Shown: positions 51,592 to 61,131, counted from the stretch's first letter. The stretch: 64,000 nucleotides of DNA from Peristeroidobacter soli (GCF_004138485.1 NZ_RYEV01000004.1:1362803-1426802); one strand, 5' to 3'. Notes: generated from the letters alone by a model not told the origin. Program-made: numbers and translations.

Positions 51592-53823
51592 CTATCGAGT
51601 CAACGTATCCGTCCGCTGCGTTTGCCGTTCGACCTCGGCGCGACTGAGTGGCGCAGGCAACAGCCGCTTGTCCACATACGCAGGCAGCTGATCGGCAATG
51701 TGTGGCGAGCCTGGGCGCGAAGCATTGCCGTAGACCAGCAACGTTCCCGCTCGCGGGCCCTGCGGCGTGAACTCGACGATTTGGATGTACCCTTCGCCGC
51801 CCACCGCAATACGCCGGCCCTTCTCGTCCGGCGCGTTGTAATTCATCTTGGCAATGATGCCGACCGAATCTTCCGAGCCATTGGCCGGCACATCGGCGAT
51901 CGGCTTCGGATGAGTGAAGTTCGCATCGCGGCTGACCAGCACCACGCGATTCGCTTCGCCCCAGGCCACATCGAGCACACCATAGGTTGCGACCGTGGCT
52001 CGAGCGGCATCTTTCAACGCAGCCAATGCCTGCGCTCCATCCGCGAGCCCCGCGGGCGTTTCCAGCGGGCGCGAAGGATCGTACTGCTCACGAAACTTCG
52101 GATCGCGCACACTGGCGGCGCGAGGCGAAGCGGCCATGCGCTTGCTGTATTCCTGCCACCACTTCACGAACAGCACCGAGCCCCGGCTGTTGCGATCGGA
52201 GGTGCGATCCCACTCGCGCAGCAGCTTCGCCGCGGCACTCACCTGCTCGTCCGCCTGATCGCCGACCTGCGCCAGCAACTCCGGCAACAACCGATCCGCC
52301 ATCAGCATGCGCGTGGAAAATTTGGCGCGCACCAGCTCGTCATAAGAGAACTTCGGCTGCGACAGCAGTTGCAGCGCATTCGCTTCGGATCGTGCCCACA
52401 TGCGATCGAACGACAGCCACGCCGGAAAATCCCTGGCATGCAACACCGCGGGGAACGTGCTCGTCCACGGCGAGTCGTTGGCGTTCAACACGAAGCCCGA
52501 CGGCGGATCGATGACCTTGGGCAAGGAACGCCACGGCACGATTCCTTTCCACACTTGTTTCGGATCGTCGCCGGGCAGAATACGGTCGTAGTCCTCGTAG
52601 GTGCCGCCCTGACGCACCGGCCGGCGTCCGCCATCGACGATCATGATGCGACCGTCGGCGTCGGCGTAGATCACATAGAAGAACGGCATCTGCAAGCGGC
52701 TGAACGCCGATTCGAATTCCTTGAAATTACGCGCACGCCCCATGTCCCAGTACTGCGCCACCGGCGACGGTGCGTCGAGACCGGTCACACGCAGCGCCAA
52801 CGCCTTGTCACCTTTGCGAGCCACGATCGGACCGTGGATCGATTCAGAGATGGTGAAGTCGCGGGTCTCGCAGTCATTGCTCGCGCGACACACTCGAACG
52901 GCATCGGTCCGCGAGCTGAGCGGCTGCAACTTCTGACCGAAGCGGTAGGACTCGCCGCTCAGCGAAAGCTCATAGAGGCTCGCGGTCTGGGCCCGATTGT
53001 CGGTGTGCGACCACGCGATACGATCGTTGAAGCCAATGGAAATGGCAGGCAGACCGAGGAAACCGGCGCCGGTGAGATTCACTGTGGGTCGCTGCGGATC
53101 GCCGACGACGACGTGCGCCTGCATCCATTGCCAGGCGCCGCGGTCCGGCGCTTGCTCACGCTCCGGCGACAACACCCCGTTCACACCGAAATCGAGGTGC
53201 GGGTTGCCCATCAGCATGGTCGTGCCGGCCGTGCTCTTGCTGGGTGCGATCGCCCAGGCATTCGACGCCGCGCGCCGCTCTTCAGATTTTGCCGGAGGCG
53301 CAGCTTCCCATTGCTTTTTCAACTGCAGCGGCCCGAGCGCCTGGAAGCCGAACTGCATGGTCCATTGCCACACCGCCAGCGGGTCGGTCTCGGTCAAAGG
53401 CAGGATGGCGCGGATGGCCGGTGGAATGGTGTCTTTGTGATCCGCCGCGTAGGCATTTGCGCCTGCGACGAAGGCGCTCAGATATTTGCGCTGGACATCG
53501 CCGCCCTGAACGAGCCACTGCCGCGCGCGCCGCTCCGACCCCATCGTGCGGATGAATATGTCATGCGCGACGGATTCATCGTTGGTGCCCGGGCCGAAGT
53601 ATTCAGCGTAACGGCCGCGTGCCGCCGCGACGTTGACCAGCAACTGCTCGGCGTGATTCGTCATCTGGGCATAGCCCAGGCCGTAGCACACGTCCTCTAC
53701 CGTGCGGCCGTAGATGTGGGGAATCCCGTAACGATCCCACCGGATCTCGACCTCGGCCGCTCGAGCCGATTGCGTCGCCTGAGCCAACCAGAGCAGTAAC
53801 AGACAGGACAGAGTTCGCAGCAT
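51592..53823 (-). CDS. Penicillin-acylase-family Ntn hydrolase (N-acyl amidase)
   Basis: 743 aa with a signal peptide (LLLLWLAQATQSARA). As in the family, one precursor is cut into alpha and beta chains in front of a nucleophilic Ser; Ser187 in RRAASNAWAI fits, giving a beta chain of about 557 residues. NPHLDFGVNG and the later VLNANDSPW carry the expected substrate and oxyanion residues. Members remove acyl groups from penicillins, acyl-homoserine lactones or lipopeptides. Preceded by the clearest ATACC-N8-GGTAT operator and followed by TonB, M24, M16 and amidohydrolase genes. Confidence 0.9.
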   Translation of the reverse strand: MLRTLSCLLLLWLAQATQSARAAEVEIRWDRYGIPHIYGRTVEDVCYGLGYAQMTNHAEQLLVNVAAARGRYAEYFGPGTNDESVAHDIFIRTMGSERRARQWLVQGGDVQRKYLSAFVAGANAYAADHKDTIPPAIRAILPLTETDPLAVWQWTMQFGFQALGPLQLKKQWEAAPPAKSEERRAASNAWAIAPSKSTAGTTMLMGNPHLDFGVNGVLSPEREQAPDRGAWQWMQAHVVVGDPQRPTVNLTGAGFLGLPAISIGFNDRIAWSHTDNRAQTASLYELSLSGESYRFGQKLQPLSSRTDAVRVCRASNDCETRDFTISESIHGPIVARKGDKALALRVTGLDAPSPVAQYWDMGRARNFKEFESAFSRLQMPFFYVIYADADGRIMIVDGGRRPVRQGGTYEDYDRILPGDDPKQVWKGIVPWRSLPKVIDPPSGFVLNANDSPWTSTFPAVLHARDFPAWLSFDRMWARSEANALQLLSQPKFSYDELVRAKFSTRMLMADRLLPELLAQVGDQADEQVSAAAKLLREWDRTSDRNSRGSVLFVKWWQEYSKRMAASPRAASVRDPKFREQYDPSRPLETPAGLADGAQALAALKDAARATVATYGVLDVAWGEANRVVLVSRDANFTHPKPIADVPANGSEDSVGIIAKMNYNAPDEKGRRIAVGGEGYIQIVEFTPQGPRAGTLLVYGNASRPGSPHIADQLPAYVDKRLLPAPLSRAEVERQTQRTDTLTR

Positions 53824-53846
53824 GATTCGATGCTATCGATTATTTC

Positions 53847-53864
53847 ATACCATTTGCAAGGTAT
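53847..53864. promoter_or_regulatory. ATACC-N8-GGTAT operator upstream of the acylase gene
   Basis: ataccatttgcaaggtat is an 18-bp imperfect palindrome 23 bp upstream of the acylase ATG, with 16 of 18 bases shared with the site at 32442. It may mark the regulated promoter of the five-gene acylase unit. Confidence 0.6.
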
Positions 53865-53918
53865 TTTTCTGAGCCGTGCAATCGTCAGGGTGCGCGAGGA
53901 CCACCCTGACGGCAGTGA

Positions 53919-56027
53919 CTAACGGGGCATCGGCCCGAAGGTGCGCTCGAAGAAATCGAAGACTCGTTGCACTGGAAACAAACCGTGCTTCGCGTCCGGC
54001 ACGATGTAGAACTCCGTCGGCGTGCCCCGCTCCATCAACCGGTAGCCGAGGTCGATCACCGATTCCATGTGACCCGCCGTATCCAGCTCGCCCATGATGA
54101 ACAGCGTCGGTGCGCGCCACGTCGCGGTGTGCGACGTCGATGAAGATTCGAACGCCAGATCCTCGATCTTCAGCCGCTCGGACAACCGGATGAACTCCGG
54201 CGGCTCGCTCGGCCAGTCGGCGGTCTCGCCATCTTTTTTCATCTCGACCACCCAGTCGGCCACGCCGCTCATGTGAACGCCAGCCGAGTAATCCTCCGGC
54301 AACCGGCTCAATGCCAGGCCGACGATGTGCCCGCCGTAGGAATGCCCGACGATGCCGATGCGCTTCGGATCGACGTCGGCGCGCGATTTCAGATACTTCG
54401 CCAGCGCCGCGAGATCCTTGACCTCGCTGCCGCCCGTGGCGCCGCGCTGCTCCGGGAATCGATAGTCCAGCCCGAAGCTCGAGCCGCCTCGATAGTTGAT
54501 CTCCAGGAAAATGTAGCCGCGACTCACCGCATACTGACCCAGCGGCGTGTAAGGCCCGTAGCCCGCTCCCGGAGCCACGCGCCCGGTCGGGCCACCCTTA
54601 CTCGACACGATCACGGGATAGCCACCCTTCGGCGGCTGACCTCGCGGCACCATCATCAAGTGATGAGTCACGACACCGTCGTCGGCGCGCACCGGGACCA
54701 CCTCGACATTCACAAACTCATCCCAGAGTTTCTGGAACTTGCGATTCTCCTCGGACTGCGGCGTCAGCGTGATGACGCGCTTGCCGTACTCGACGACGCG
54801 ACGATTCGGCATCCGGCCATTGGTGTTCGCGACGTAGACGAGCGCGCCGTCGGACGTCAATCGAACATTGCCATCGACGCCCTGGCCGGAAGTCACGCGC
54901 TGCGGCCGGCCGCCCTCCAGCGACAGTTTCCAGACATGCTGACGCGGCAAGTCGCCGATGTTCGATTCATACACCACGCTGTCGCCAGTCGCGCTCAGCA
55001 CAGGCGCCGTGACCTCTCCCTCACCCGGCGTCAACAACGTCGCCGTGCCGCCCTTCGTGGGGATGGAATACAGCAGCTGCCAACCGGTCTTTTCCCAAAC
55101 AAACAAAATCCGGTCCCGCGCCCAGATCGGAGCGATCAGATCCGGCGGCGGCGCGCTGCCGATCCCGGGATCGGCGCGCCACAACGTTCGGACCGCACCA
55201 CTGCCCGGATCGGCGAGCTCCAGACTCCACGGCACGCTCGTTCGATATTCCGAGAACCGATACGCCATGGTGTGATTGGCTGGAATGCGCATGAAGACCA
55301 GCTGCTTGCCGTCCTGCGACCAGGAAGGTTTCAGATCCGCGAACACGCCCGGCGCGAGATAGCGATGCGCCAATGTTTGCAGATCGACCACACCGATATA
55401 ACGCTGCCCGGCCTTGCGGATGCTGGAGAATGCGACTCGTGCGCCGTCCGGCGAATACACGATGTCGTCGATGCCGACTGCCGCGTAGTGCTCGGCGTTG
55501 TTTTGTAACAGCGGCCGCCGCGTCCAGCCCGCCGCTTGCTGCCGAAACTCCCACAGCATGTTGCCATCGGCGAATGCAAAGGCACGACCATCCTTGGCGA
55601 ACGACATTGCCCCCGACGGCACATCGGCGCCGCTCGCGAGGCGCTTCGAATCGCCGCGATCCACATCCATTTGCCACAGCTCTCGCGTATCGCGTTCCGG
55701 ATGCGGCCCGAACGCGGGCTGCTTGCGCCCACGGGTGTAAAAGATCGAGTGCCCGTCGGGCGAAGCCACGATCTGCCCGAGGCTGATATTGTCGGTATGA
55801 GAAGTTGCCTGCGCCGGCTTGAACTCCGGCGGCAGCGCGACGAACAGATTCTTGCCGTCACTCCACGCCACGAACTTGCCCCGGGGCGTGGCGATCAATG
55901 CCGGGGGATCCCAATCATCCATGCTCCGGTGGGCTGCGATCGCCTCCTCGAGCGTGAACTTCTCCGGTGTCGACGCCCCGAGCGCCATGGGCAGGAACAG
56001 CAACGCCGCCAGTTGAACCCTGAGCAT
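53919..56027 (-). CDS. Secreted S9 prolyl-oligopeptidase-family peptidase
   Basis: 702 aa, signal peptide ending near MALGAST. A beta-propeller with several SPDG blades precedes an alpha/beta-hydrolase domain with Ser in VGHSYGGH, Asp in MGELDTAGH and His in PDAKHGLF. The propeller and the GGPTGRVAPG/GYGPYTPLG region resemble acylaminoacyl-peptidase-like S9C enzymes. It lies 95 bp upstream of the acylase gene, the two separated by an operator. ATG at 56027 with GAGG upstream. Confidence 0.9.
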   Translation of the reverse strand: MLRVQLAALLFLPMALGASTPEKFTLEEAIAAHRSMDDWDPPALIATPRGKFVAWSDGKNLFVALPPEFKPAQATSHTDNISLGQIVASPDGHSIFYTRGRKQPAFGPHPERDTRELWQMDVDRGDSKRLASGADVPSGAMSFAKDGRAFAFADGNMLWEFRQQAAGWTRRPLLQNNAEHYAAVGIDDIVYSPDGARVAFSSIRKAGQRYIGVVDLQTLAHRYLAPGVFADLKPSWSQDGKQLVFMRIPANHTMAYRFSEYRTSVPWSLELADPGSGAVRTLWRADPGIGSAPPPDLIAPIWARDRILFVWEKTGWQLLYSIPTKGGTATLLTPGEGEVTAPVLSATGDSVVYESNIGDLPRQHVWKLSLEGGRPQRVTSGQGVDGNVRLTSDGALVYVANTNGRMPNRRVVEYGKRVITLTPQSEENRKFQKLWDEFVNVEVVPVRADDGVVTHHLMMVPRGQPPKGGYPVIVSSKGGPTGRVAPGAGYGPYTPLGQYAVSRGYIFLEINYRGGSSFGLDYRFPEQRGATGGSEVKDLAALAKYLKSRADVDPKRIGIVGHSYGGHIVGLALSRLPEDYSAGVHMSGVADWVVEMKKDGETADWPSEPPEFIRLSERLKIEDLAFESSSTSHTATWRAPTLFIMGELDTAGHMESVIDLGYRLMERGTPTEFYIVPDAKHGLFPVQRVFDFFERTFGPMPR

Positions 56028-56104
56028 CGATCGACCTCGCGCGAACGTGGAAGCATCAGCCTACGACATTCGCGGCCAACCCGATCGCGAATACCCGCCG
56101 TCGA

Positions 56105-56353
56105 TCATCGCGCCCGGGCCCGCTGCCGGATCGGCGGCGCTGGCCGAACAACGATTCGGTCAGAGCCACCGCCAGTACCGCCGTCCCGAGAGGTCATCGA
56201 AGGCCGATGAGCGCCACCCGATTTGCGTCGGGTTGGCGTGGCCCACAGCTCTCGCGCCACAAGTCGCCCGCCTTCGACGACGATCTCATAACTCACATCG
56301 GGCGAGTCGCAGCGCCAGTGACCCGCCAACGCCTCGAGCTGTGCAAGGGGCAC
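56105..56353 (-). pseudogene. Possible remnant of a hydrolase C-terminal beta-domain
   Basis: An 82-codon minus frame between the TonB and S9 genes. Its first half (LEALAGHWRCD, YEIVVEGGRLVARELWATPT) looks like a beta-strand-rich domain found at the end of serine hydrolases, then degenerates into Arg/Gly-rich sequence without a domain end. It has no recognisable partner upstream because the TonB gene ends 7 bp away. A short genuine hypothetical protein cannot be excluded. The rest of 56028-56359 shows nothing. Confidence 0.3.
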
Positions 56354-56359
56354 GGTCGC

Positions 56360-58477
56360 TCAGAAGTCGTAAGACACACCGAAGCGATAAGTGCGAGGCT
56401 CGCCCGGCATCACGAACGTGCGGCCGTAAGACGCGGGGAAATAGTCTTCGTCGGCGAGATTGTTGACGTTGAAGCGCAGTGTGTACCGGTCTCGATCGTA
56501 CGACACGCCGGCGTCGCAGACCGTGTACGACGGCAGCTCGAAGGCGTCGCTTTCCGCACCCACGTATTTCAGATCGCCCGCCTGCGCGCTGTAGTGGCGC
56601 ACGCCGGCACTGAAGCCAAGACCGCGCAGCAGGCCATCCGCAATGACGTACTTGGTCCAGACATTGAAGCCGTTCTTCGGGATATTGACCGTCGGCGAGC
56701 CAACCACGAGCTCGTTGTCGCGCGTGATTTCCGCATCGGTGTATGAGTAGTTCGCGATCACTTCCCATGTCGAGGTGATGCGTACCACACCGTCGATCTC
56801 CAGGCCGCGGCTGCGCTGCTCACCGGTAGTGATGAACACATACTCTTCGGAATTCGGATCGTCGGTGGCGAGGTTCTGGCGCGTCAGCTGATAGATGGAA
56901 ATCGTGCCGGCCAGCCGATCGCCGAACAGTTCGGTCTTCAGGCCGATCTCGAACTGTTCGCCGGTTTCGGGCGGCAGCGGCTCGCCGGCTGCCGTGACAT
57001 ACCCGCCCTGCGGCTGGAACGACTTCGCATAGCTGGCAAACACGTTGGCACCGGGCACCACCTTGAAAGTGACGCCGGCACGCGGAGTGAACTTGCGGTC
57101 CTTGGCATCGTTGTCTTCGGTCCAGTCGTAGCGCCCGCCGAACAGGACCGAGAAGCGCTCGGTCAGCTCGACCTGATCTTGAAAGTACGCGCCGACGCGT
57201 TTGAGCCGTGTCGGGATCAGCCGGCGCACCGAGAAATCCGGCACTACGGTGCCGTACTGCGGGTTGAACAGATCGATCGGCGCCAGCCCCGGACCGGAAA
57301 AGCTGTAGTACGCGAAGCCTTGGTCCTGGTCGAATCGATAGTAGTCGACGCCCCCTACCATCGTGTGCCGCGCACTGCCGGTCGCCAACTTTGCGATCAG
57401 CTGATTGTCGACTGCGTAGGCCTTCGCCTCCACCTTCTGCTTGCGCGCATAACGATTCATTGTGCGCAAGTCTTCATCGACATACCACGGATAGATCGCC
57501 TGGAAGTCCACGTCGATGGCACTGGCACGCGCCATTTGCCGAAACGACAGCGCGTCGTTGAAGTCGTGGGTGAAATCCCAGCCTGCCTGGCGTCGCTCGA
57601 TGTCCGCGCCGTCGCGGAACGCCGGCTCGCCGATGGCGCGTGTGCGTGGAATGCTCCCGGCGGGATTGGGGAGAACGGTTCCTTCGGCCGGCAGCGGCTG
57701 CGCAATGCCGGTGTCTTCGCTGATGAATTGCCCCAGCAAGGTGAGATGCGTGGCATCGCCGATATCCCACGTGAGGGCCGGCGCGAGGAAGTAGCGCTTC
57801 GCCGTGGCGACGTTATCCACGAAGCTGCCGTGCTCCCGGTAGAGCGCGTTCACTCGTAGCGCGACGCTCCGGCCGATTTGCGTATTGCCATCGATGCCGA
57901 TGTCCCGATAGCCGTAGCTGCCCGCGGAGGCTTCCAGATGCAGAAACTGTTCGCGCTTGGGTCGCTTGCTCACCAGGTTGACCAGACCGCCGGCCGGCGA
58001 CTGACCGAACAGCCCCGAGACCGGACCTTTCAACACCTCGACCTGTTCCATGCCGAACAGTTCTTCCTGCGTCCAGAAGGTCTGGTCCGCGAGCAAGCCG
58101 TCGAGGAAGGTGAAGCCGCTCGAGTCGAAACCGCGGATGCGATAGAAATCGAAGCCCTGAAAGTAGCCGCCCGGGACCACGCCGCCGGCATTGCGTAACG
58201 CATCCTGCAGCAGCACGACGTTCTGGTCGCTGAGCAGTTCCCGATCGATGATGGCGACCGACTGCGGCAAGTCGATGAGCGCTACGGGTAGTTTCGCGCC
58301 CTGCGCTGGCCGAGTCATCGCATGACGCTTGGCCAGCACGGTAATTGCCTCGAGCGTCTCGACGCCCTCCTCGTCAACATCACCAGCCGATGCGTCTTGC
58401 GCCAACGCCGCGGTCGCTGCAAATCCAAACGCGGTGGTCGCACCGACGGACCAAAGAATACGAGCAAACATTGTCAT
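56360..58477 (-). CDS. TonB-dependent ferrisiderophore receptor
   Basis: 705 aa from ATG 58477 with GGGGAG upstream; signal peptide ending ATAALAQ. Plug and barrel motifs match siderophore receptors: LPVALIDLPQSVAIIDRELL, ALRNAGGV, IRGFDSSGFTFLDGL, VEVLKGPVSGLFGQSPAGGLVNLVSK, barrel segments PETGEQFEIGLK and a final YRFGVSYDF. It is divergent from an enterochelin-esterase-like gene, which supports an iron-siderophore role. No Fur box was recognised in the intergenic DNA. Confidence 0.92.
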   Translation of the reverse strand: MTMFARILWSVGATTAFGFAATAALAQDASAGDVDEEGVETLEAITVLAKRHAMTRPAQGAKLPVALIDLPQSVAIIDRELLSDQNVVLLQDALRNAGGVVPGGYFQGFDFYRIRGFDSSGFTFLDGLLADQTFWTQEELFGMEQVEVLKGPVSGLFGQSPAGGLVNLVSKRPKREQFLHLEASAGSYGYRDIGIDGNTQIGRSVALRVNALYREHGSFVDNVATAKRYFLAPALTWDIGDATHLTLLGQFISEDTGIAQPLPAEGTVLPNPAGSIPRTRAIGEPAFRDGADIERRQAGWDFTHDFNDALSFRQMARASAIDVDFQAIYPWYVDEDLRTMNRYARKQKVEAKAYAVDNQLIAKLATGSARHTMVGGVDYYRFDQDQGFAYYSFSGPGLAPIDLFNPQYGTVVPDFSVRRLIPTRLKRVGAYFQDQVELTERFSVLFGGRYDWTEDNDAKDRKFTPRAGVTFKVVPGANVFASYAKSFQPQGGYVTAAGEPLPPETGEQFEIGLKTELFGDRLAGTISIYQLTRQNLATDDPNSEEYVFITTGEQRSRGLEIDGVVRITSTWEVIANYSYTDAEITRDNELVVGSPTVNIPKNGFNVWTKYVIADGLLRGLGFSAGVRHYSAQAGDLKYVGAESDAFELPSYTVCDAGVSYDRDRYTLRFNVNNLADEDYFPASYGRTFVMPGEPRTYRFGVSYDF

Positions 58478-58710
58478 GCCCCAGTCTCCCCAAGTTGTAT
58501 TCGTTGCCCGCGAATCCCTGGGCGCTTGCCGGCGCGAATTGCGCGGCGGTTCGTCGAGACAAAACTTACCAGTGGCCCCCTGCACATCCTGTCTCGTCCG
58601 GCACGGGCGGTATCGCGACAGGGCCAATGCAAGCGCAGTTGCTTCCGATACGCGGCTCGCTGTGCCACATTCGCACCGGTCTTCCAACACGGTCCTTGTG
58701 CGTGATCAAG

Positions 58711-60042
58711 ATGAAAATATTCGCGCCGCAATCTCTGGCGATCGTTGCGATGTTGATCGGGGCCGCCGCCGCAGCCGCCGGGAACAGCGCGGAAGTGCCC
58801 GAAATTGCGGCCATCCGCTCAGCGACACCCGAGACACGGGCCGCAGCTGTGGCGACCCTCTGGAGCGCAGTGGCCAAGCGTGGCACGCCACTACTGCAGT
58901 TGCTGCCGGAACAACCGGGCCGCATGCGCGCTACCTTTGTCTGGCAGCAGCCCGAGACCGAGAACGAACCCAACGTCGCGCTCATCGCCAGCTTCGCTCC
59001 CGGCGGCAGCCGACAGGTCGTGCCTTTCGAACGTCTGGCGGGCACCAACGTCATGCAGACGAGCCTACTCGTCGATGCACGCGCTCGATACCGCTATTAC
59101 CTGGCTTGGCCGCGCGGGCGCAACGACGACCCGCAGGCCATCTGGCGCATGCAGGCGAACGGCCTGACGTACGAGTTGTTTACAGATCCTCACAGCCGGC
59201 ATAGCTATGTTGACGATTTCGAGGGCGCGCCAACACCCACATCGTACTTCGAAGGTCCGGCCGCGCCGGCCGAAGCGTGGCTGCAACCGGATCCTTCGAT
59301 TGCGCCCGGTTCGATCGACACCTTTGAAATCGCCAGCACCCTCCTCAACAACAGCCGCCGCGTGTCCGTCTACACGCCGGCCGGATATGCACGCAGCACC
59401 ACCCGCCTGCCACTGCTGGTGCTGTTCGATCGCGAGGGCTACCTCCTCTCGGTGCCGACGCCGACGATTCTCGACAACCTGATTGCGGACGGCACCGTAC
59501 CGCCGCTGGTCGCCGTGCTGGTGAGCGCCATCGACGGCACTCATCGCAGTAAAGAGCTGTCGGCAAACGCGCGGTTCGCGGCGTTTGTGGTCGATGAGCT
59601 GCTGCCTCGCGTACGCAAGGACTATCGCGTGACGCGCGACCCCCGACTCACGGTCGTCGCCGGCTCGAGCCTTGGCGGACTCTCCTCCGCCTACCTCGGC
59701 TACCTGCATCCGGAGACGTTCGGCAACGTGCTGTCCTTGTCGGGATCCTATTGGTGGCACCCATCGGTCGACGGCGATGATGAGCACTCGACGGACCAGG
59801 GCAGCGGCTGGTTGCCACGCCAGTACGCAGCGCGCCCGCGACTGCCGTTGCGCTTCTATCTGGCAGTCGGCAGCGCGGAGGGGGCGCCGATGCTGACCCC
59901 GAACCGGCTGTTTCGCGACGTGCTCACCGCCAAGGGCAATCCATTGCGCTATGACGAGTTCCAAGGCGATCACAGCTATCTGAATTGGCGCGATGGATTG
60001 GTCGCGGGCCTGCGTTTCCTGCTGACCCAGCGAACCCCATGA
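58711..60042 (+). CDS. Enterochelin-esterase (Fes)-like alpha/beta hydrolase, exported
   Basis: 443 aa from ATG 58711. A signal-like N-terminus (AIVAMLIGAAAAAAGNS) suggests a periplasmic location. The N-terminal Fes-type beta-domain holds TFVWQQPE and YRYYLAWPRG. The catalytic domain has LLVLFDREGYL, nucleophile Ser in VAGSSLGGLSSAYLG and His in QGDHSYLNW. Fes hydrolyses ester bonds of ferric enterobactin. Facing a siderophore receptor and followed by an AraC gene, it probably releases iron from an imported siderophore, or acts on another ester. An in-frame GTG at 58702 is an alternative start. Confidence 0.86.
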   Translation: MKIFAPQSLAIVAMLIGAAAAAAGNSAEVPEIAAIRSATPETRAAAVATLWSAVAKRGTPLLQLLPEQPGRMRATFVWQQPETENEPNVALIASFAPGGSRQVVPFERLAGTNVMQTSLLVDARARYRYYLAWPRGRNDDPQAIWRMQANGLTYELFTDPHSRHSYVDDFEGAPTPTSYFEGPAAPAEAWLQPDPSIAPGSIDTFEIASTLLNNSRRVSVYTPAGYARSTTRLPLLVLFDREGYLLSVPTPTILDNLIADGTVPPLVAVLVSAIDGTHRSKELSANARFAAFVVDELLPRVRKDYRVTRDPRLTVVAGSSLGGLSSAYLGYLHPETFGNVLSLSGSYWWHPSVDGDDEHSTDQGSGWLPRQYAARPRLPLRFYLAVGSAEGAPMLTPNRLFRDVLTAKGNPLRYDEFQGDHSYLNWRDGLVAGLRFLLTQRTP

Positions 60043-60135
60043 CTGCCATCTCGGGTGTTGATTGCGTTATGGCGGGGGCGCGCCTATAAACGTGATCACC
60101 GGACACGGGTCGATCCGCCTTCGCCAGCTAAATTC

Positions 60136-60984
60136 ATGGTTTCGAAGCGCACGCCTGCCAAACTCCAAAACATCCCCCGTCCGCTAGCCGCGCTAGCCGA
60201 AGAGTATCCTGCGGGACATGTCGAACCCGCACACCGTCATCTTCGAGGACAGTTGCTCTATGCCAGCAAGGGCGTGATGTCAGTGCTCACTCCGGCGGGC
60301 GGATTCGTCGTACCACCCGAGCGCGCGGTGTGGCTGCCGCCGATGACCCCGCACGAAGTGCGTTGCCGCCAGAATGTTTCGCTGCGTACTCTCTATATCG
60401 ATTGTCAATCGAGCCCACGCCTGCCAGGTACCTGCTGTGTGATCGAAGTGTCCGAGTTGCTTCGTGCGCTGATCGTCGCGGCCGTGGATATTCCGGTGGA
60501 GTATGATTTTGGCGGACGCGAAGGTCACATCATGGCGCTGATCCTCGATGAGATTGGCGCGATGCCGATCGCACCCTTGTCCGCCCCGATTCCGGCGGAT
60601 TCCCGCCTGGCGCGAATTTGCCGCACGTTGTTTCGAGAGCCGTCACAGAATCAGACCCTTGCCTATTGGGCACGGGCCGCGGGCATGAGCCGACGCACAC
60701 TGACGCGGCTGTTCAGACAGCAGACCGGAATGAGCTTTGCCGCCTGGCGCCAGCAAGTACGCCTGCTCGAAGCCCTGTCACGACTCGCCGCCGGTCAATC
60801 CGTGACCGCCGTGGCACTCGATGTGGGTTACCTGAGCCCCAGTGCCTTCACCGCGAGATTCCGTCAGACCTTCGGCACCACCCCGACGCGCTACTGCGCA
60901 CAGGGTACCGACGCCGAAGCTGGCGTCGCCACGCACCTGCCCAAGCGTGCGTCGGGGGAGCCAAGGACAGCACGATTGATATAA
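60136..60984 (+). CDS. AraC-family transcriptional regulator with cupin sensor domain
   Basis: 282 aa. The N-terminal cupin-like half (HRHLRGQLLYASKG, VPPERAVWLPPMTPHEV) matches NimR/YdeO-type AraC proteins. The C-terminal DNA-binding half has two helix-turn-helix units: WARAAGMSRRTLTRLFRQQT and AVALDVGYLSPSAFTARFRQ. It lies 93 bp after the esterase gene on the same strand and may control the receptor/esterase pair. ATG at 60136 was chosen because the conserved domain begins soon after; no clear ribosome-binding site is seen. Confidence 0.9.
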   Translation: MVSKRTPAKLQNIPRPLAALAEEYPAGHVEPAHRHLRGQLLYASKGVMSVLTPAGGFVVPPERAVWLPPMTPHEVRCRQNVSLRTLYIDCQSSPRLPGTCCVIEVSELLRALIVAAVDIPVEYDFGGREGHIMALILDEIGAMPIAPLSAPIPADSRLARICRTLFREPSQNQTLAYWARAAGMSRRTLTRLFRQQTGMSFAAWRQQVRLLEALSRLAAGQSVTAVALDVGYLSPSAFTARFRQTFGTTPTRYCAQGTDAEAGVATHLPKRASGEPRTARLI

Positions 60985-61131
60985 CAAGTACGCCATGGCA
61001 CGCCAACAGCCGAAGACATCGAGAAGCGCATCGACACCGGCAAGTTCAACTTCGTCGAAGCGTTTCCAGATGACCCGTTCCGGGACGAGATCGAGGCCGC
61101 CTCCACGAACAACTCGAAGCTGACATGTTGA
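60985..61131 (+). pseudogene. Start-less open fragment after the AraC gene, faintly integrase-like
   Basis: In the AraC frame, directly after its stop, 48 codons stay open to a TGA at 61131. The peptide contains GTPTAEDIEKRIDTGKF and FVEAFPDDPF, which resemble the segment before the core-binding domain of tyrosine recombinases. There is no start codon and no catalytic domain. Given the tRNA genes 0.7 kb away, an old integrative element is possible, but the match is short and could be coincidental. Confidence 0.25.

Noticed and set aside
49590-53799. Two long frames (628 and 836 codons) antisense to the third TonB receptor and the acylase
   Set aside because: Both sense genes are complete with signal peptides and active-site motifs, so the antisense frames are by-products of codon bias.
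58478-58710. Search for a Fur box between the siderophore receptor and esterase genes
   Set aside because: No stretch resembling GATAATGATAATCATTATC was found; iron control is not claimed.
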